A DNA stretch of 64,000 nucleotides from Ixodes scapularis (GCF_016920785.2 NW_024609857.1:188493027-188557026); one strand, 5' to 3'; counted from the first letter of the stretch, positions 44,401-57,604 are shown. The notes: a model not told the origin generated them from the letters alone. Program-made: numbers and translations.

Positions 44401-47400
44401 ATTGGTGGTTGACACTACAACAACGGAAGTATATCGTTGGATCGTACAACCCTTTAATGAGCAGAGTTTAGTTGAGAACTCCTTCTTGCTCATAAGTTTG
44501 AAGAGCCAACCGAACCATGACTCTATTTATTTTTTTAAAGATAAATGAACACTGGCTTTAAACAATCTGCACACGTCGGGAGGCATATGAAAGCAAACAA
44601 CATTGATTCACAGCATAAGTTGACCAGGAAAATAGTTGCGCTCACTGTTAGCAGTGAATGTCAATTGAAGGGTGGACTATTAAAGGATGCGCTCATCAGA
44701 TCCACCTTAATTAATGTGAATCGCCTATTTGTTTAGATAAATAATCCCACTGGCAAACAGAAACACGCGACACCGACAAGCCTCAAACAGGTTGCAGCAT
44801 GTGCGAGAAGGCATCATTGGCAAGCTTGCAATTACGCGTGCATCCTAAAATCACTGGATCCTGGGTCCTAAAAGCACTGGATTCTGTTACTTTAGTGCAT
44901 GCGTCACGATCACCGAGGCGCTGCAAGCCTGCCAAAAGTATATTATATATATTGGTGTCGGTTGCTTCACTTTTTCACTTTAGTGGGACTCAGGCGTAAG
45001 AGTCACAATTTTCGTCCGAAGCATTCTTAAAAAAAAATTGTCTCTTCCCCCCCCCCCCCCCGCCCCCCACCCACCCCCTCTGTCAAATTTCGCTCCAATA
45101 CGTAAGCAAAAACTACATGCTTAGATATTCCTATATGCACTTTGTTTTGCAATATACTCAGTAAAGCGATCACTCTACATTCTTTACTGAGACTAGTTAA
45201 TGGGAGGGCAAAGGCGTATCACGCCTCAATGGGCTTCAGTGAACAAGGAAATGTCTAACGTTTTCTTACTTAAGTTGCATTACTACTGAAATATTATGCA
45301 CATCTCTATTTAGTTGGCTAAGCTCGTTTCACAAAGAACAGTGATGGGTGTTTCGGGTACATTGCGGTGAAGCGTACACTCACGAGGTTTTGAGAGCGCA
45401 GTGTCTTTATTTCTACTGTTAAAGCGGCACAGTCCCTATTATATTACTGGGCGTTGGTCGGTCTGCCTCGCACCAGCAGGCACGGGCTGCATGTTTGTGT
45501 ATACAGACATGTATTTCAACCACACAGAGTATTGACCGTTCTTGCGTATATTTTGTAGACTCAGTTTTGTATTGATATAATCAGCACACTAGTCTATATT
45601 TTACTATTTTCTTCAATATGGGACAATTATCTTCATTGGTAAGACAATACATTTTAAAGGAAGAACTTTTTACTTTTGTATTTTTTTTCAATAAAAATAT
45701 TTAATCAGTTTTATAAATATATAATACAGCGGTAAGACCCGATCAAAATGTTTTTTCCATTGATTTTGTGGTCAAGAATATTATTTATTACTACACAAAT
45801 CAGGTTTTTGAAGGCAGTCATTTGCCTAAATCTGAGTCAGACCTTCAGTTAAAAGTACTTTATGGAATTCAGCGTTCTCGGGTTGAACAAAGAACTGCCT
45901 GTTATATTTGAGAAAGTTCAAAATACCTTTTCCGCATATTATTTTTCTTAAACTCTGCCCAAGCGGGTGCCGTAAGCTATGCGTAAAGTGATCACTAAAC
46001 TTATACAAAACACGCGAACAGAATCTTATCACATGAAAGCGCTATTATTGCGGCAGTTAAGAAATTACTTCTTGACGTGGCGCTCAATAGAAGAGCCCAA
46101 GCAGGGGAGACGGCTTGCTCAATGTCTAAATCCTGGCAGAATCTGGGACGCCACTGCAGGAAATTTGTTGAGTAGCCATTTTACACCTTCTGCGACATTC
46201 TCAACGGGGGTGAATAAGTGACTGTCGATATAATCAGGAAACGGATAACTCAGTCATAAGGCCATGTTTCCACTGAATGAGCCATTCAACATCTGGCGTT
46301 TTTGAAAGTCACCTATGAACTATAGAGAAAGGGCGTGGTGAAAACAGTAGATCGCCCGGCAGGCAAAATCGCTGTGGTGACTTTGATTCAGCCTCCATTT
46401 CTACATATAGAAGTTGACCTCCCCTGCTTGAGCTGTTCCAATGGAAGAGTTCTTGGCACTTACCGAGGTACACTGTTTTGAGATAAGACACGGTTTGTGT
46501 GTTTCCTATAGGTTAATGAGAACTGTACTTCCAAGGGGTAATGAAGATGGCAGTCTTATTTATTTAGCTACGCTCACATGTTCTCTAACTCTTTTGCACG
46601 AAAGAAAAGAGTATACACCGAATAAACTTTTTCATGACTATTTAATTTCCTTGATGGTAGTCTCCTTATCACGTTCGTTTCTCAAGGACTGAGATGTATG
46701 TTTTACGCTCAATAAAGAGTAGCTGGGAATTTACATAACTATACATAGAAATTGCAATCAACTGAATAAGATCTGCAGCAGGTGTTCCGCAATGTTGCCC
46801 GTGTGGAAGCCGCTTGATCAAACGCTGATCTCTGCTTGTCTAAGTGCGTCTCCAGTGTTGCCAACAAGCCTTTCTTCGCTCGAGAAAGGCTGACCCGGAA
46901 GTTTCCTAAGTAAATTATGTGACGGGCTTCAGCGAGAATTAGGATGAGTGGAAATAAAATAGAAATGCAGCGGAGAACTAAGCCGAACCTTTCGATGATG
47001 GCGGGGATGTGAACCTAATTAGGTTTGTTTTCTCGCTACAACATTTAAGGGTACCGGAAATCCAAAGTAGAAAACAAAAAGCACCAATACTTGTGCGTCT
47101 CGTGTGATGAAAACTTTACATCATCGCTTACAAGCTAATATAAACAATAGAAAAGAAAAACCGATTAAGTTGCCACAGGCAAATATCTGCAAGTTTGAAT
47201 TAAAAAGGGCAAACAATAATAAGGAATTTTTGCTTGTATTGATTTGCTGCAAGCTAATGTGAGCTGTTCGGGCTACTTCATCCCTTTCTTTTATGTTATT
47301 TAAGTTTAAAACCACTGAGTGATTAAGACACTCTCGCGGATTCTATTTCCTGTGTAACGGATATCTCTTTTTATTTCTATTTTTGTTTGTTTACGTGGCA

Positions 47401-48591
47401 AGTCAGCCAAAATATATAATCTATTAAAGCCAGTCGTTGATTTCATTTGATGGCCAACACACATGACAATACTTTTTTCTCGAAAACAAAATCAGCCGCA
47501 GGAAGTCTTTGCAAAGAACGTAAACAATGGTGGTAGTAAATATTTTAAATTATCCTGCGGGAAGCCTCCTATTTACAGCCGAAGTTTCACTGTGACGTTT
47601 AGCAACATCAGGTTGGGCTGTCTTCTTACAAAACATTGGCTGCGTTCTGAAGCTCCCTTAAATTAAAGTGCTAGAGGAAATGCGACTTTACTGTTTTTTC
47701 GCTTGCCAAATCGCCTACGTCACTAAAGTGCCCAAATGCAGCGAGAAACAAGTCCGAAACGAGTAAAGTATGCACATGCAGCAATAGATAAGACTGCGCT
47801 AGCTTTGCTGTGCCAGCTCGACATTTGCAGAGGTCGCCATGTGTTTTAACTACCTTTATTTCCAGACAAAAAGCTCGAGGTACACCTAAGCACTTATGAG
47901 CTGTGAACGCAAAAGCATGCAAGCCGCTCGTCATCCCCTTTCCGTGTGCAGCGTACTTTTCGTCGCCGGTCAGCCCGTGTGCTCCCCTGATCACCTTGGA
48001 CGCTCCGTGTTAACGGCGCGCTGATGGACACGCAGCGCCATGGGGTGAGCGATTGTGGAAACTGACGAGCGCAGCGGCCAATGGGAGCCCCGTCGACGCG
48101 CTCCAGCCAACGGAACCTTTGGGATCGGGGAAACTAGGTGCCGTTTCGCGCTTCAAACTGACGACGTCAGCCACCTCCATGGGACAGTTAATGCTTTCGC
48201 ATTAAAACGTAACAAGCGTGATGAACTTATTTGGTCTCTGGAGTCTAGGCCATAATCTTGTGTCGTCGACCCATCCACAGTCCGATTCTATATCGTATAT
48301 AAGACCCCGGCGGTGGCTGGTGAAGCGCAGTACGCAGTGAGTGCGGCGGTGGGAACGTAGAGGTTGGCAATGGAATGGCAGACGGGTCAAGTGATGTCAA
48401 GATGGCGGCGCCCATGCAAGTTTTCCTGAAAGCATCTATACGCGTTAAAGAATGGGTCTTTCTTTAACGGCTCTGGATTGGCCCAGGGTTTTTTTTTAGC
48501 ACAAGATCAGGCAAATGTGCGACAACCCGGTTGAACGTGCGTTCGGACATTCCCTTAAAGCACTCAGAGTTCCATCACTTAAATCTAGAAC
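41417..48591. other. Long stretch without recognised gene
   Basis: AT-rich sequence with a (TTTC)n microsatellite at 44177-44205 and a C-run at about 45049-45062. The GC-richer segment 47930-48260 holds the AATGCTTTCGCATT hairpin also seen at 23233. ORFs stay below 110 codons and show no family features. Confidence 0.45.
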
Positions 48592-48855
48592 TGCATATTT
48601 TGGGAATCGCGGCTACGAGGGTGCCGAACATGGGACTATGGCGCCTAAAAAAAAAAACAAGGCGAGGATGGCTTGGGGCAAAGCTTGGGCTGCGAGCTTG
48701 AGAACGGTCGGCCACGGAACGGCCAAAGAACAAGGTGCTGACTCTGGATCGTCCAAGTGTGAAACAGTAAATCATTCGTACCTTGCCTTCTGTAACCTCG
48801 TTCGGGCCGGTCGAGGCGGGACTTGACCGGGCGGTGGCTGAGGTGGAAACCCATA
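48592..48855 (+). repeat. 5' LTR of a decayed LTR retrotransposon
   Basis: Direct repeat of 52627-52918. Shared words include AGGCGAGGATGGC, GAGAACGGTCGG, CTACGGAACGG-like, GATCGTCCA and GGAAACCCA. It begins TG and ends near CCATA, where the partner LTR ends CCACA. Five bases later TGGCGGACAAGGGGGG (48861) resembles a tRNA primer-binding site. Divergence between the LTRs is large, so the insertion is old. Confidence 0.6.
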
Positions 48856-49499
48856 TTGCCTGGCGGACAAGGGGGGGTCCGATCAACTGGTCCTCAATTT
48901 CGGTCGTCCATCGGATATCACACTCGACGCGTTCCTCGAACATTTTGGCGGAATGGCGCAGCTAACTCGCTGAACGCTCGTTACCGTGTGAGCCAATGTG
49001 GCCGTCGACACGAGGTCGAGCTTGGGTTGGGGCGCTTCGTCCAACAGCGAGGCTCAGCGAGTGTCGGACGCCACCGTACGTGTTCCTGTGAGCGGAGTCA
49101 TTGGCTCTCGAATGCTGTTGAAGCTAAGGACTCCTGCTCCGGTGGCGGGCATGGGAGATGTCGGGGAGCTCATGCGCGCCATGACGGCTATAATCTAGAC
49201 GCCTTCGCGAGGGTTGGAAATGCCGGTTTTATGTCTCTGCGCCAACAGCGGTTGAACCTCCCGACTTTGATATATTCAAGAGAACCTGAAGGAAAATTGG
49301 TCTACAGTCTTTCACAGGGCCTTCATGCGTATATAGCCCGCCTCCACCAGCCGAAGACACCTTTGAGCCCGGCTGCGTGAGGGTGAGACAGACCTCACAC
49401 TTCCAGATCGAATATAGTAGCACTTTTAGGACGCCGCACGAGAGAGCAGAGTATCGTGACTTGAAGTGAAGTGGTAACCACGGAAAAGCTTATTGATAT

Positions 49500-50000
49500 C
49501 CTAGAACCAGATAGATTTTCTCAGCGGACGTTGGGAAACTTGCGGATTTAATTAACATCGGGAACGCTGGCGGACAGCTTAATGAGCACTTGGATTTATA
49601 TCCGCTGGGCGAAGACGACATGTTGCTTGGCTACATCCCAGCGATCAATGAAGAGGAAGATAAGAGTCTATCTTCAAGATTCCTGATTCCTCGGAAGCTA
49701 CGAAGGAGGTTGGTCACGTAGTTCCACGAATCCGCTCTGACTAGTCATAGCACTGGCAGCAAGACTCATAAGGCATGTCCCGCTGCGACCTGTCCGGGGG
49801 TTAGGAAGGGGGCGTATTTCTGTAGACTCGTAAATGGCCGGCTTGCCAGAAAGCAAAGCAGAACGGTGGGAAGCCTCCGGTGTTTATGCAGCCGGTGGTG
49901 AGTCACTACCCGTGGGTTGTGGTCGTCTACGACATCACTGGCCCGGATCCACAATGCGCGAACAATGCACATTAGGGGAAGACCCCAATTATACGCTACC
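49500..50000 (+). pseudogene. Decayed Ty3/Gypsy integrase between the LTRs
   Basis: Reading through stops and frame changes gives GNAGGQLNEHLDLYPLGED, then RFLIPRKLRRRLVT-stop-FHESALTSH, then RKGAYFCRLVNGRLARKQS, and further on VVVVYDITGPDPQ. These correspond in order to the integrase linker, the HHCC zinc-finger helix and the start of the catalytic core (D-x-x-G-P). Several in-frame stops rule out function. Same strand as the presumed LTRs. Confidence 0.55.
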
Positions 50001-50228
50001 ATTGGTACCTCCGCAATGGTTTCGGCTTCCGCGGGGGAGCCCCGTTTCTTCCCGGTCGGCGGACCGCTTCATGATTTGCACCTGCGAGCTAGACACGCTG
50101 GCGGCGGGTGGACCCATTGTGGGGGCGGCGGGGAGAATCGGGAAGACGTATGCCGGGAGGGGCGGCTCGAACGAGGGTCTGTGTGTGGGTGTGTGTGGGA
50201 GGGGGGTCATTGAAACGAATGAACTTGA

Positions 50229-51300
50229 GATAAAATGAAATGAAATCGTTATTTCCAGACATTTACTCTAACGGGCCTCCAGATATAAAGCTACCAGATG
50301 GTAGCTGGACCGGGTCTGGGGCGTTAAAGCAAAACAAGCATAGCAACCTGGCAGAAAAGTGTGATACTGTACATTCAAAAAGCCTCGTAAGACAGCCAAA
50401 GAGAGTTTCTCTTACCAACTAGACATGTGCTTCAGTAACAATAAACAGAGTAAACATGTGAGAGCGCAGGAACGTTCGGCAAGGAGCATATTATGGGAAA
50501 GCTAGGAAAATTAAATTATCATACAGAGACATTCGCTTTAGATAAAACAGATGTGCAATTCAGCTCTCGTCAGAGAGTGTATATTTTCGTTTTCTAGATG
50601 GTAACTGTTGAGTAGAGAAGGCAACATATGACGAAGGGATTGTACAGCATGAGTCGTGCGGAAATGAAGAACATACCATATCTTGACCGGCCCATGCTGA
50701 TCGAGATTTTCTTTTTATTAAAGCTCGAGTTGCGCCAAAGAAAATCAATTAATTAATTTGTTTTGTAAAGGAGAACCAAAAGACGGTACATGTGCATATT
50801 TGTAATGGCAATAATCCTGAATTTTTCGAACAGCGATTTAGTGTGATATAGAGAGAGCACATCAGCGATGATACCCAGTATCTTTTTCTTAAGTAACAGT
50901 ATTTTGTGTAAATTCGAACTTGTTGTTCCCCACATGAGGTGACAATAATTTATATGAGAATGGAAAATGGCATGACAAATCATAAGTTTAATGTTAACAG
51001 TCAATATTGCGCATCATCTTCTAATTACACCAATGACTGTGCACAACCTGGTGACCAAATTCTCAATATGACGATTCCACGACAGATGTTCAGAGAAAAT
51101 TACGCCCAGCGTTTTGTGGTGCCTAACTATATCGATTACTGTACCGCCTGAATTAAGGCATTTAGTGAAGGAGATGTGCTTATTCAATGACCGAAATATG
51201 ACTGCCTTGGTTTCGTTTACACTATTTAAGCGCCATTTACCTCAGTCCATCTGCCAAATTGCGCGAGAATATCGTGCCCCTAAATAATTAAGCTTTTTGC
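50229..51300 (-). mobile_element. CR1-like LINE, 3' part with reverse transcriptase end, nested in the LTR element
   Basis: On the minus strand the order is: RT palm/thumb (VNETKAVIFRSLNK at about 51230, KTLGVIFSEHLSWNRHIENL at about 51120, HAIFHSHINYCHLMWGTT at about 50960, LLLKKKILGIIADV at about 50890), then a 500-bp 3' UTR, and an ATTTC-type tail at about 50229-50245. The 83-codon open part is 50753-51004. Stops separate the rest. Upstream RT motifs and the endonuclease are missing (5' truncation). Confidence 0.88.
50753..51290 (-). pseudogene. LINE reverse transcriptase C-terminal region, broken
   Basis: Contains the CR1/Jockey-group signatures LGVIFSEHLSW and FHSHINYCHLMWG, followed by KKKILGIIADVLSLYHTKSLFEKFRI. 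A stop at about 51006 (RR-stop-CAILTVN) and another frame for the segment above 51150 make it non-functional. The RT would copy the LINE RNA at nicked genomic DNA. Confidence 0.85.
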
Positions 51301-51489
51301 GAAGAAAATCGCGGTGACGCCGACTGTAGACGCATATCTCCGTTAGACTGTAGACGCATATCTCCGTAATATTTTCTGTAATCCAGTTGATGTAATATAG
51401 TTGTTTTGTTTATTTGTGATTTTTATTTAAATTAGCATGAAACCGCGCGCAACACGCACAGGCCCACCGCAGCAACCTGTAGATTTCGC

Positions 51490-52626
51490 AAGGATCTAGC
51501 AGGCAGTGCGTGGCGGTAAGACTCATGGTCTATAATGCAATGTTAGTGGGTGGCACAGCACTGAGTGGCGCAACTTGCGGTTTCAATGCTGGCCATGGGT
51601 CCGAAGTAGGAAGGGCCCTACGAGGTAACTACGCAAGTGTTGCGTTTTCCTTACGGACTCACTCAGTTCAGAGCAAACGAGGAGTCTGGACACGTTCACG
51701 TCGTCGATTTGAAGCTGTATTTCCTTCGCGACCAGGAGATGGGGAGCGTCCCGTTCCAGCGGCCTCTTGCGCCCGGCTCACTGGAGCGGACCAGGCAGGG
51801 TGGTCAGCCGTGGTCTCCCTCACAGGGGGAGTCCACCTGGACAGAGCGTGGACGCCATGGCCTCCCCAGTCAGCCAAGGCGGCCATCCTGGACACAGTGG
51901 TCCGATTCGCAGGGCACTCAACCAGGGAGGAGATCACCCCGGTGTAGGCACGGCAGTTGAGCCGGTTTTAATCGACGGGGACCACTACCGAGTTGGCGGG
52001 AGCAGGTCCATCGGTCCCCGCCATAGCTAAACATCAACGGAACGGGTCAACCCCGTGCGTGGCAGGGGGACCAGCTTGGAGCACCCCCCCCCCCCCCCCC
52101 CCCTGTCACGCGGTGGCCACGACGACGGCGTACGAGGGACTTGGGGGCAGTTGACTGTCTCTCTCCAACGGTGGAAACGCCAACCAAGACCAGAGGCAAG
52201 GCAGCCTGGTGACACTACCGTGCCGCCCTTCTGAGGACATACGCTAGCCTTCTAGACCGCACCCTGAACAATTACAACAGCTGCTGGCTGCGCGGCGTCC
52301 TTTTCGTGCACCAGGAGGCACACCAGACCGGGGGAATGCACCAGGAGCGGCTGAAGACGCTGACTCCTCCTGTCAACGTAGGTGCCGCAGTTCAGGTGCT
52401 CCGACGGGAAAGGCCCGGCCAGCTCGTCCCAGAGACCAGGGCCGTCAATAAGCCTTCTGGGGGCCACGTCGCCGCATCCAACGACGTCCAAGGTCCCGCA
52501 GACGTCGCCGCACAGACCCCGTCAACGTCCGTCTGCCCCACGCCCCTCGTTGCTCCAGTGTCCGTCGAGGAAGCGCACGTGTCCAGACCGGCGACTTCCT
52601 CTCCTCACAAAATGGAAAGATGGACG
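51490..52626 (+). other. GC-rich interior of the decayed LTR element, unassigned
   Basis: Composition changes sharply from the AT-rich LINE insert to GC-rich DNA. Readings such as PVLIDGDHYRVGG at about 51962-52000 are coding-like but not assignable. The C-run at 52084-52103 and the downstream G-run in the LTR are expanded homopolymers. Confidence 0.4.
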
Positions 52627-52918
52627 TGTTGTCCTATATTTGAAGCGGCGGAAAGGGGGGGGGGGGGGGGGGGATCGCAGCCACAAAGGGGCCGGACATG
52701 GGCCCGCTGGGGCAGAGAGAGAAGGCGAGGATGGCACGGGGCAGAGCTCGGACGTTTGGCTCGAGAACGGTCGGCTACGGAACGGCGATAGGACAAGGCG
52801 CTGCCTCCAGATCGTCCATCTGTAGGACAGTATATCGTTCGTAACTTGCGTCGTGTTATCTCCTTCGGGATAATCGAGGCTGGGCCTGGTCGGGCGTTAG
52901 GTAAAGGGGAAACCCACA
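52627..52918 (+). repeat. 3' LTR of the decayed LTR retrotransposon
   Basis: Begins TGTTGTCCTATATTTG and ends AACCCACA. It aligns with 48592-48855 across its length except for an expanded G-run (about 52656-52673). No target duplication was recognised outside the two LTRs. Confidence 0.6.
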
Positions 52919-53455
52919 ATCTATGAGGACGGCGAAACAAGATACATCATTTTACTGAGAAGTGAACCAGGTGATCGCGATGCGACACTGAGCGTGATCT
53001 TTGATATGCTCACGTCATGTTGAGTGCAACATGACAGCATTCATCCTGCCCCATTTAAGACACAAAGTTTTCATATATGTTTCGTCCAATAACCATATCG
53101 GAACTTATCTATTATATAAGGCGTATAAAAGATATTGCATGGCCTTATATATTTTTTTTCACTTGTTACATAGTAATCGTGGATAAGCGTAACACTGAGC
53201 CTGAAAGCAAACGCACAAGCTTGTATAGTGTATGAAAGAGTTAATTTTGTACGGATCAAAGGGACTCGTACTTTGGCTTTATATTATATTATTTATCATA
53301 GACGATACATTTTCTACCTTGGAAGTTGCCAATTGAAACCAATACTCTGCAGGAACGCAGTTAAAGCGCTCATCGATTCTAATTTAAATAGTTACTCGGA
53401 AAAAATTTTGAATAACAAGTAACTCACACGGAGTTTTATGAGACACTAATAATTA
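52919..53455. other. AT-rich spacer, nothing recognised
   Basis: No ORF above 64 codons, no terminal repeats. Confidence 0.45.
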
Positions 53456-53576
53456 GGTGAGGAACACCGAAACAATAAGAGAGGTTTGACGAGGGACGAC
53501 CTACAATTTTTTCCATGAAAGAAATTGTACGTCATTCCTAGTCCCACCTGTGTCTTATTCTTTTGGTGTTCCTCAA
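53456..53576. repeat. 121-nt near-continuous hairpin
   Basis: Arms 53456-53514 and 53518-53576 pair almost end to end (GGTGAGGAACACC / GGTGTTCCTCAAC, AATAAGA / TCTTATT, ACAATTT / AAATTGT) with a loop of only a few nucleotides at CATG. A very small foldback or a hairpin RNA precursor. Confidence 0.75.
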
Positions 53577-54608
53577 CTCAGCCAACACGCTCGTCAGCCT
53601 ACATTGATAATTGGTTGTTTTTCGAGATTTTTGTGATTGACTGCCATCATTTTTCCTCAACTCAAGCAATAGTATGAAACGAAGTAATAACCTGTTACGT
53701 ACCCTTAAATTTCCTCGCTTATATCGTTGCCATGTTTTGGTGTAGTATATGTCCGACTGTTGGACCATTCGCTATATCTATAAGCTAGTCGGGGATTTAG
53801 TATGAAAGTCACTTTTAACAAACATAGTTTGGGTATAAAAAAAACATTTCTTATTACAAAACAATTTTAAAACTTAATTACCACCGCAAATGCAGACATC
53901 AAATGGCTTTGCTTGTCCAAGCACAATCGAAGCCGCTACCTTTTCTTATATTTCCTTCATTCAATTAGCGTCAAAATAAATATGCGCTTAAACAATATAT
54001 GCTTCCGTTTACATATTTGTCTGATGTATCGTTGCAATATCGTGTTCATTGAAGCACATGCATTCGCCAAATGCGTTACTAATAAATATAATGTCATGGT
54101 GGCGCCCACTTTCGGCTTCTCTTCCAATATCTTTCAGGGTGGAAAGCCAATGAGAGCTTTCTTTGACTACACAAAAATTATTTGCTGATGCGAAGAAAGT
54201 GAAAATATACATGAGATGGGAGGACACGTGCTTGTCTTTCAGATAGCAACGACATTTTTGTTTATTTTCGGAATCGCATCTACAGAAGCCCAACCCGCAT
54301 GCTGAAAGAACCAAAGGGAGAAGAAAAAATAACAGAGTAGAAAATTTTTAATTATTTTTAATTTGCGTTTTATGACGTCATAGAGACATGTGACGCCGCG
54401 ACTTAACACTGTGTAGTAAAAAGGCTTCTCAGTCGGCTTATAAATTGTTTGTGTGTGTCGGTCACCAAAGATAGCCTCAACGCAATTCGTATCTTCAAAG
54501 ACCTGCTTTTATTTTTCTTACTAAAAATACATTTTTTGTTGTTTTTCATTATCCGTCACCCGATGGATTTGGAGATTTTGAGACTCTGGTTGCTCTCATA
54601 GTAATGTG
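53577..54608. other. No gene recognised
   Basis: AT-rich; ORFs of up to 101 codons lack family features. Confidence 0.4.
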
Positions 54609-55075
54609 ATGGGGACTCGGAGAAGGCTCTGTGACAGTGTGACTGACGCACCTCAGTTTAACATTATGGGAACTCGAAGAATGCTCTTTGACAGTGTGAC
54701 TGACTCCCACCTTGTTTTAACATGATGAGGACTCGGAAAAGGCTCCATAGCTGTGTGGCGGATGCTCACCTCATTGTAGTAAGATAGAAACTCGGAGAAG
54801 GCGCTTTGACAGTGTGACTGGCACCCACCTTCTTGTAATATGATGCAGACTTGGAGAAGGCTTTTTGACAGTGTTACTGACGCTCACCTCATTGAGAAAT
54901 GATGGGGGCTCGGAGAAGGTTCCTTCACAATGTGGCTGACACCCACTTTATTGTAGCATGATGGGGACTTGGAGAAAGCTCTTTGACGGTGTGAATGATG
55001 TCCACCTTATTGTAAGATGATTCCGACTCGGAGAAGGTTCCGTGACAGTATGACTGGCGTTCAGCTCACTAAGGC
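54609..55075. repeat. Minisatellite, eight ~59-bp units
   Basis: The core GGACTCGGAGAAGGCTC...TTTGACAGTGTGACTGAC...CACCTCATTGTAA recurs at about 54612, 54670, 54729, 54788, 54847, 54907, 54966 and 55025. Units differ by 15-30 percent, but spacing is regular (58-60 bp). Frames contain stops, so it is not coding. Confidence 0.85.
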
Positions 55076-57604
55076 ACACCTACGGGGCAATTGCCTTCAT
55101 ATCTGCTTTGCTTTTTAAATATTTTACTAGCAAAGAAACACGAAAACGTGGCTGTCTGCTGCAGCATCGGCTCCCAAAATGAGTTCTCTTGACCCAGGAT
55201 TGCGTCGCAGTGACCAAAATATGACGTATTTTCGCAATAGAAAGAAAGAAAGGGTGTAATTATTTGTGTCCTTCCACCGCATGTAGCGCAGCACATTACA
55301 TTTTATTTTCTCATATACTTTTTAGTTCACTGATTGGGAATAATTAGAGGATGACTAAGAGTATATAAACTGAAAAGCAGTCAGACTGACAGATCAAAAA
55401 ACTAATAACGTCAAATTAAATCAGTGCGCAAGCATGGGTTCAAATATTCTGCGTTTAATAATTTCTCCTATGAAGTCTAAATACAGACATTAAAGTACAA
55501 ATTCGTGCAAATGACGGTTGAGTGTACTGATTGAAATTTGAAACGAGTGCGTAAGAAAGTCAGTTCCACTGCTTTGCAGTGCTGATAAAAAATTACCAGC
55601 ATCCTTTGTCTTCAAAGTCGCACAATGCATGGAATACAGTATTTAAGGAGGGATATTGTTTAAATATGATTAGAAGACGTGCGACCCTCAATTTAGGGAG
55701 TAAAACATAACTTATTGTGTATTAATTTGCCCACTAATTTTAGCAGGGAAATCGATATCACCTGGCATGAAGTCACATTATGTGGCCAAATGACGTGACG
55801 TCACGATGTCAAATCAAACGACAATCACAAGCACGCAATCGCACGCTAGATTTAGCAGAAAAATTGGCTACACAGTGTTAAGTCGCGGCATCATCTGACC
55901 CTGTGACGTCATGTAATATCAAATCCCCGCTAATTTTATCGCGGCATGGCACGGACGGAAGGAGGGTTGGTTAAATTTCTGGTATGTGCGTTCCGTTACA
56001 AAGCCTTCAATGCTTTAAAAAGCATGACTTTTAAGCAGTGCACGCTACATCGCTCAACCTGGGTTTCCTAGAGTTACTTTTTTATGACATGAAAGTACAT
56101 GACTTTAAGTAATAATTTTGATCAATGCCATTCTCCTAACATTCTACTCAGTTTTGAAGAAAAAAAACGCCTAAGATACTGCGGAGGTGTTCAAAATACT
56201 TAATTACGAAAAACTCTGGAGTGGTTGAACAGCTTCCAATCACAAGGTAATCTTAAATGCAGTAAAGCATGCAATAAAGGCGCATGAGCAAGTAATAATA
56301 CTACCAGAGCAATTCTCAATCAGAATAGTATTATACTTTAGAGGTACATTCTTGAGTAGACCGCACATTACAAAATGCATAGCAAGTTGAAGTTCCTAAG
56401 GGCATTCTTTAAAATCATTTTATTAAACTAACATACACGAACGACCCTTATGAAAACAAAACATAGAGGTTTATTTGAAGTTAATTTGACGGACAGATAA
56501 AAACATATTGATTAACATCGTCAACCACCGCACTCTGCTCCGGATTCAAGTGCTAGGGTTGAAGCTTGGGCTACTTGGTGCGACATGATTAAAAGGTTAT
56601 CTTGCCCTATCTGTCAGGGAAATAGAGTATATTTTTACGTGACTTGTGTAGAATGTGAGCGTGGGATATGGTTTTTGTGGTGATAATGTATATCGGTCAG
56701 GCATGGCTCTCCTATCTTTTCGTGTTTTCTTGTTCTTGACCAAGCAAATATTTATTGTGCGGTTACAACCAATAAAATTTAGTTGAGAGTGAGCGCTGTG
56801 TCTGTGTCCTTTTACTTCCCGTCCCTCGTCTGCTGGGCTGTTTTAAGCATTTCATTAAACACTGATCTCTCCAAATATTGCACGGTTTTCGCTAGGGTGC
56901 AATTGCATTTTGAAACAAAGTTTCACATTCCTTTTTGCAACAAAAAGAAATTGCTTTTAAGGATCGATGCTCAAAATAGAGGCATTGTTCTTTGTTTTGT
57001 TTATTTTATATACCAGTATAAATCACACAGTGGCAAGCAAACCGCGATACTAGAAAGAAATTACATTACAATATTTATGAAATGTTGTGAGTGAATTTGC
57101 GTCAGACGCATAGAAAAGCTCTCCAAAAGAAAATACAAAGATGTAAAATAAATACCAGTAAGAATAAGAAAATCGTAAATCTCCAGTAAAAAGCACACTG
57201 AGAGGACTTTTCTGTACAACCTATTCATCGGATCGCGAAGGTACGCTTTGAGCTGCGTTCTACAGTAAAGGACTGCCTCTGCTCTTACCTTACGCAACTT
57301 ATCTTGCTTTGGACCGTTAGAGTAGAGCGCTTCTGTGTCTAGACGCTAATGCTCGTGTCTGAGCCGCAGAGATTTACACGCAATGCCCAATGTTACCCAA
57401 TCCTTTCAACGAAAGTGTTTGAGCCTGGCCGACGTGCCAGGCTCAGACACGTTCGCTTCAGTGATGTAACAAGAAAGAAGTCACACACCCCTTACACACG
57501 CCACGTGACGTTACTATTAGCTACTTTTATCAAAAGAGGGAAACAGCGAAAGTTAAAGAAAATCAAACATGACGATCTTGTCATTACAAAAACTTAACAA
57601 ACCT
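55076..57604. other. No gene recognised
   Basis: AT-rich sequence with no exon or repeat noted; the longest ORF is 103 codons at 56783-57094. Confidence 0.45.

Noticed and set aside
51510..52825. Several GC-rich ORFs of 100-160 codons
   Set aside because: Lie inside the decayed LTR element in competing frames; no assignable domain.
54597..55075. Minisatellite as a coding repeat protein
   Set aside because: Unit length about 59 is not a multiple of three and all frames contain stops.
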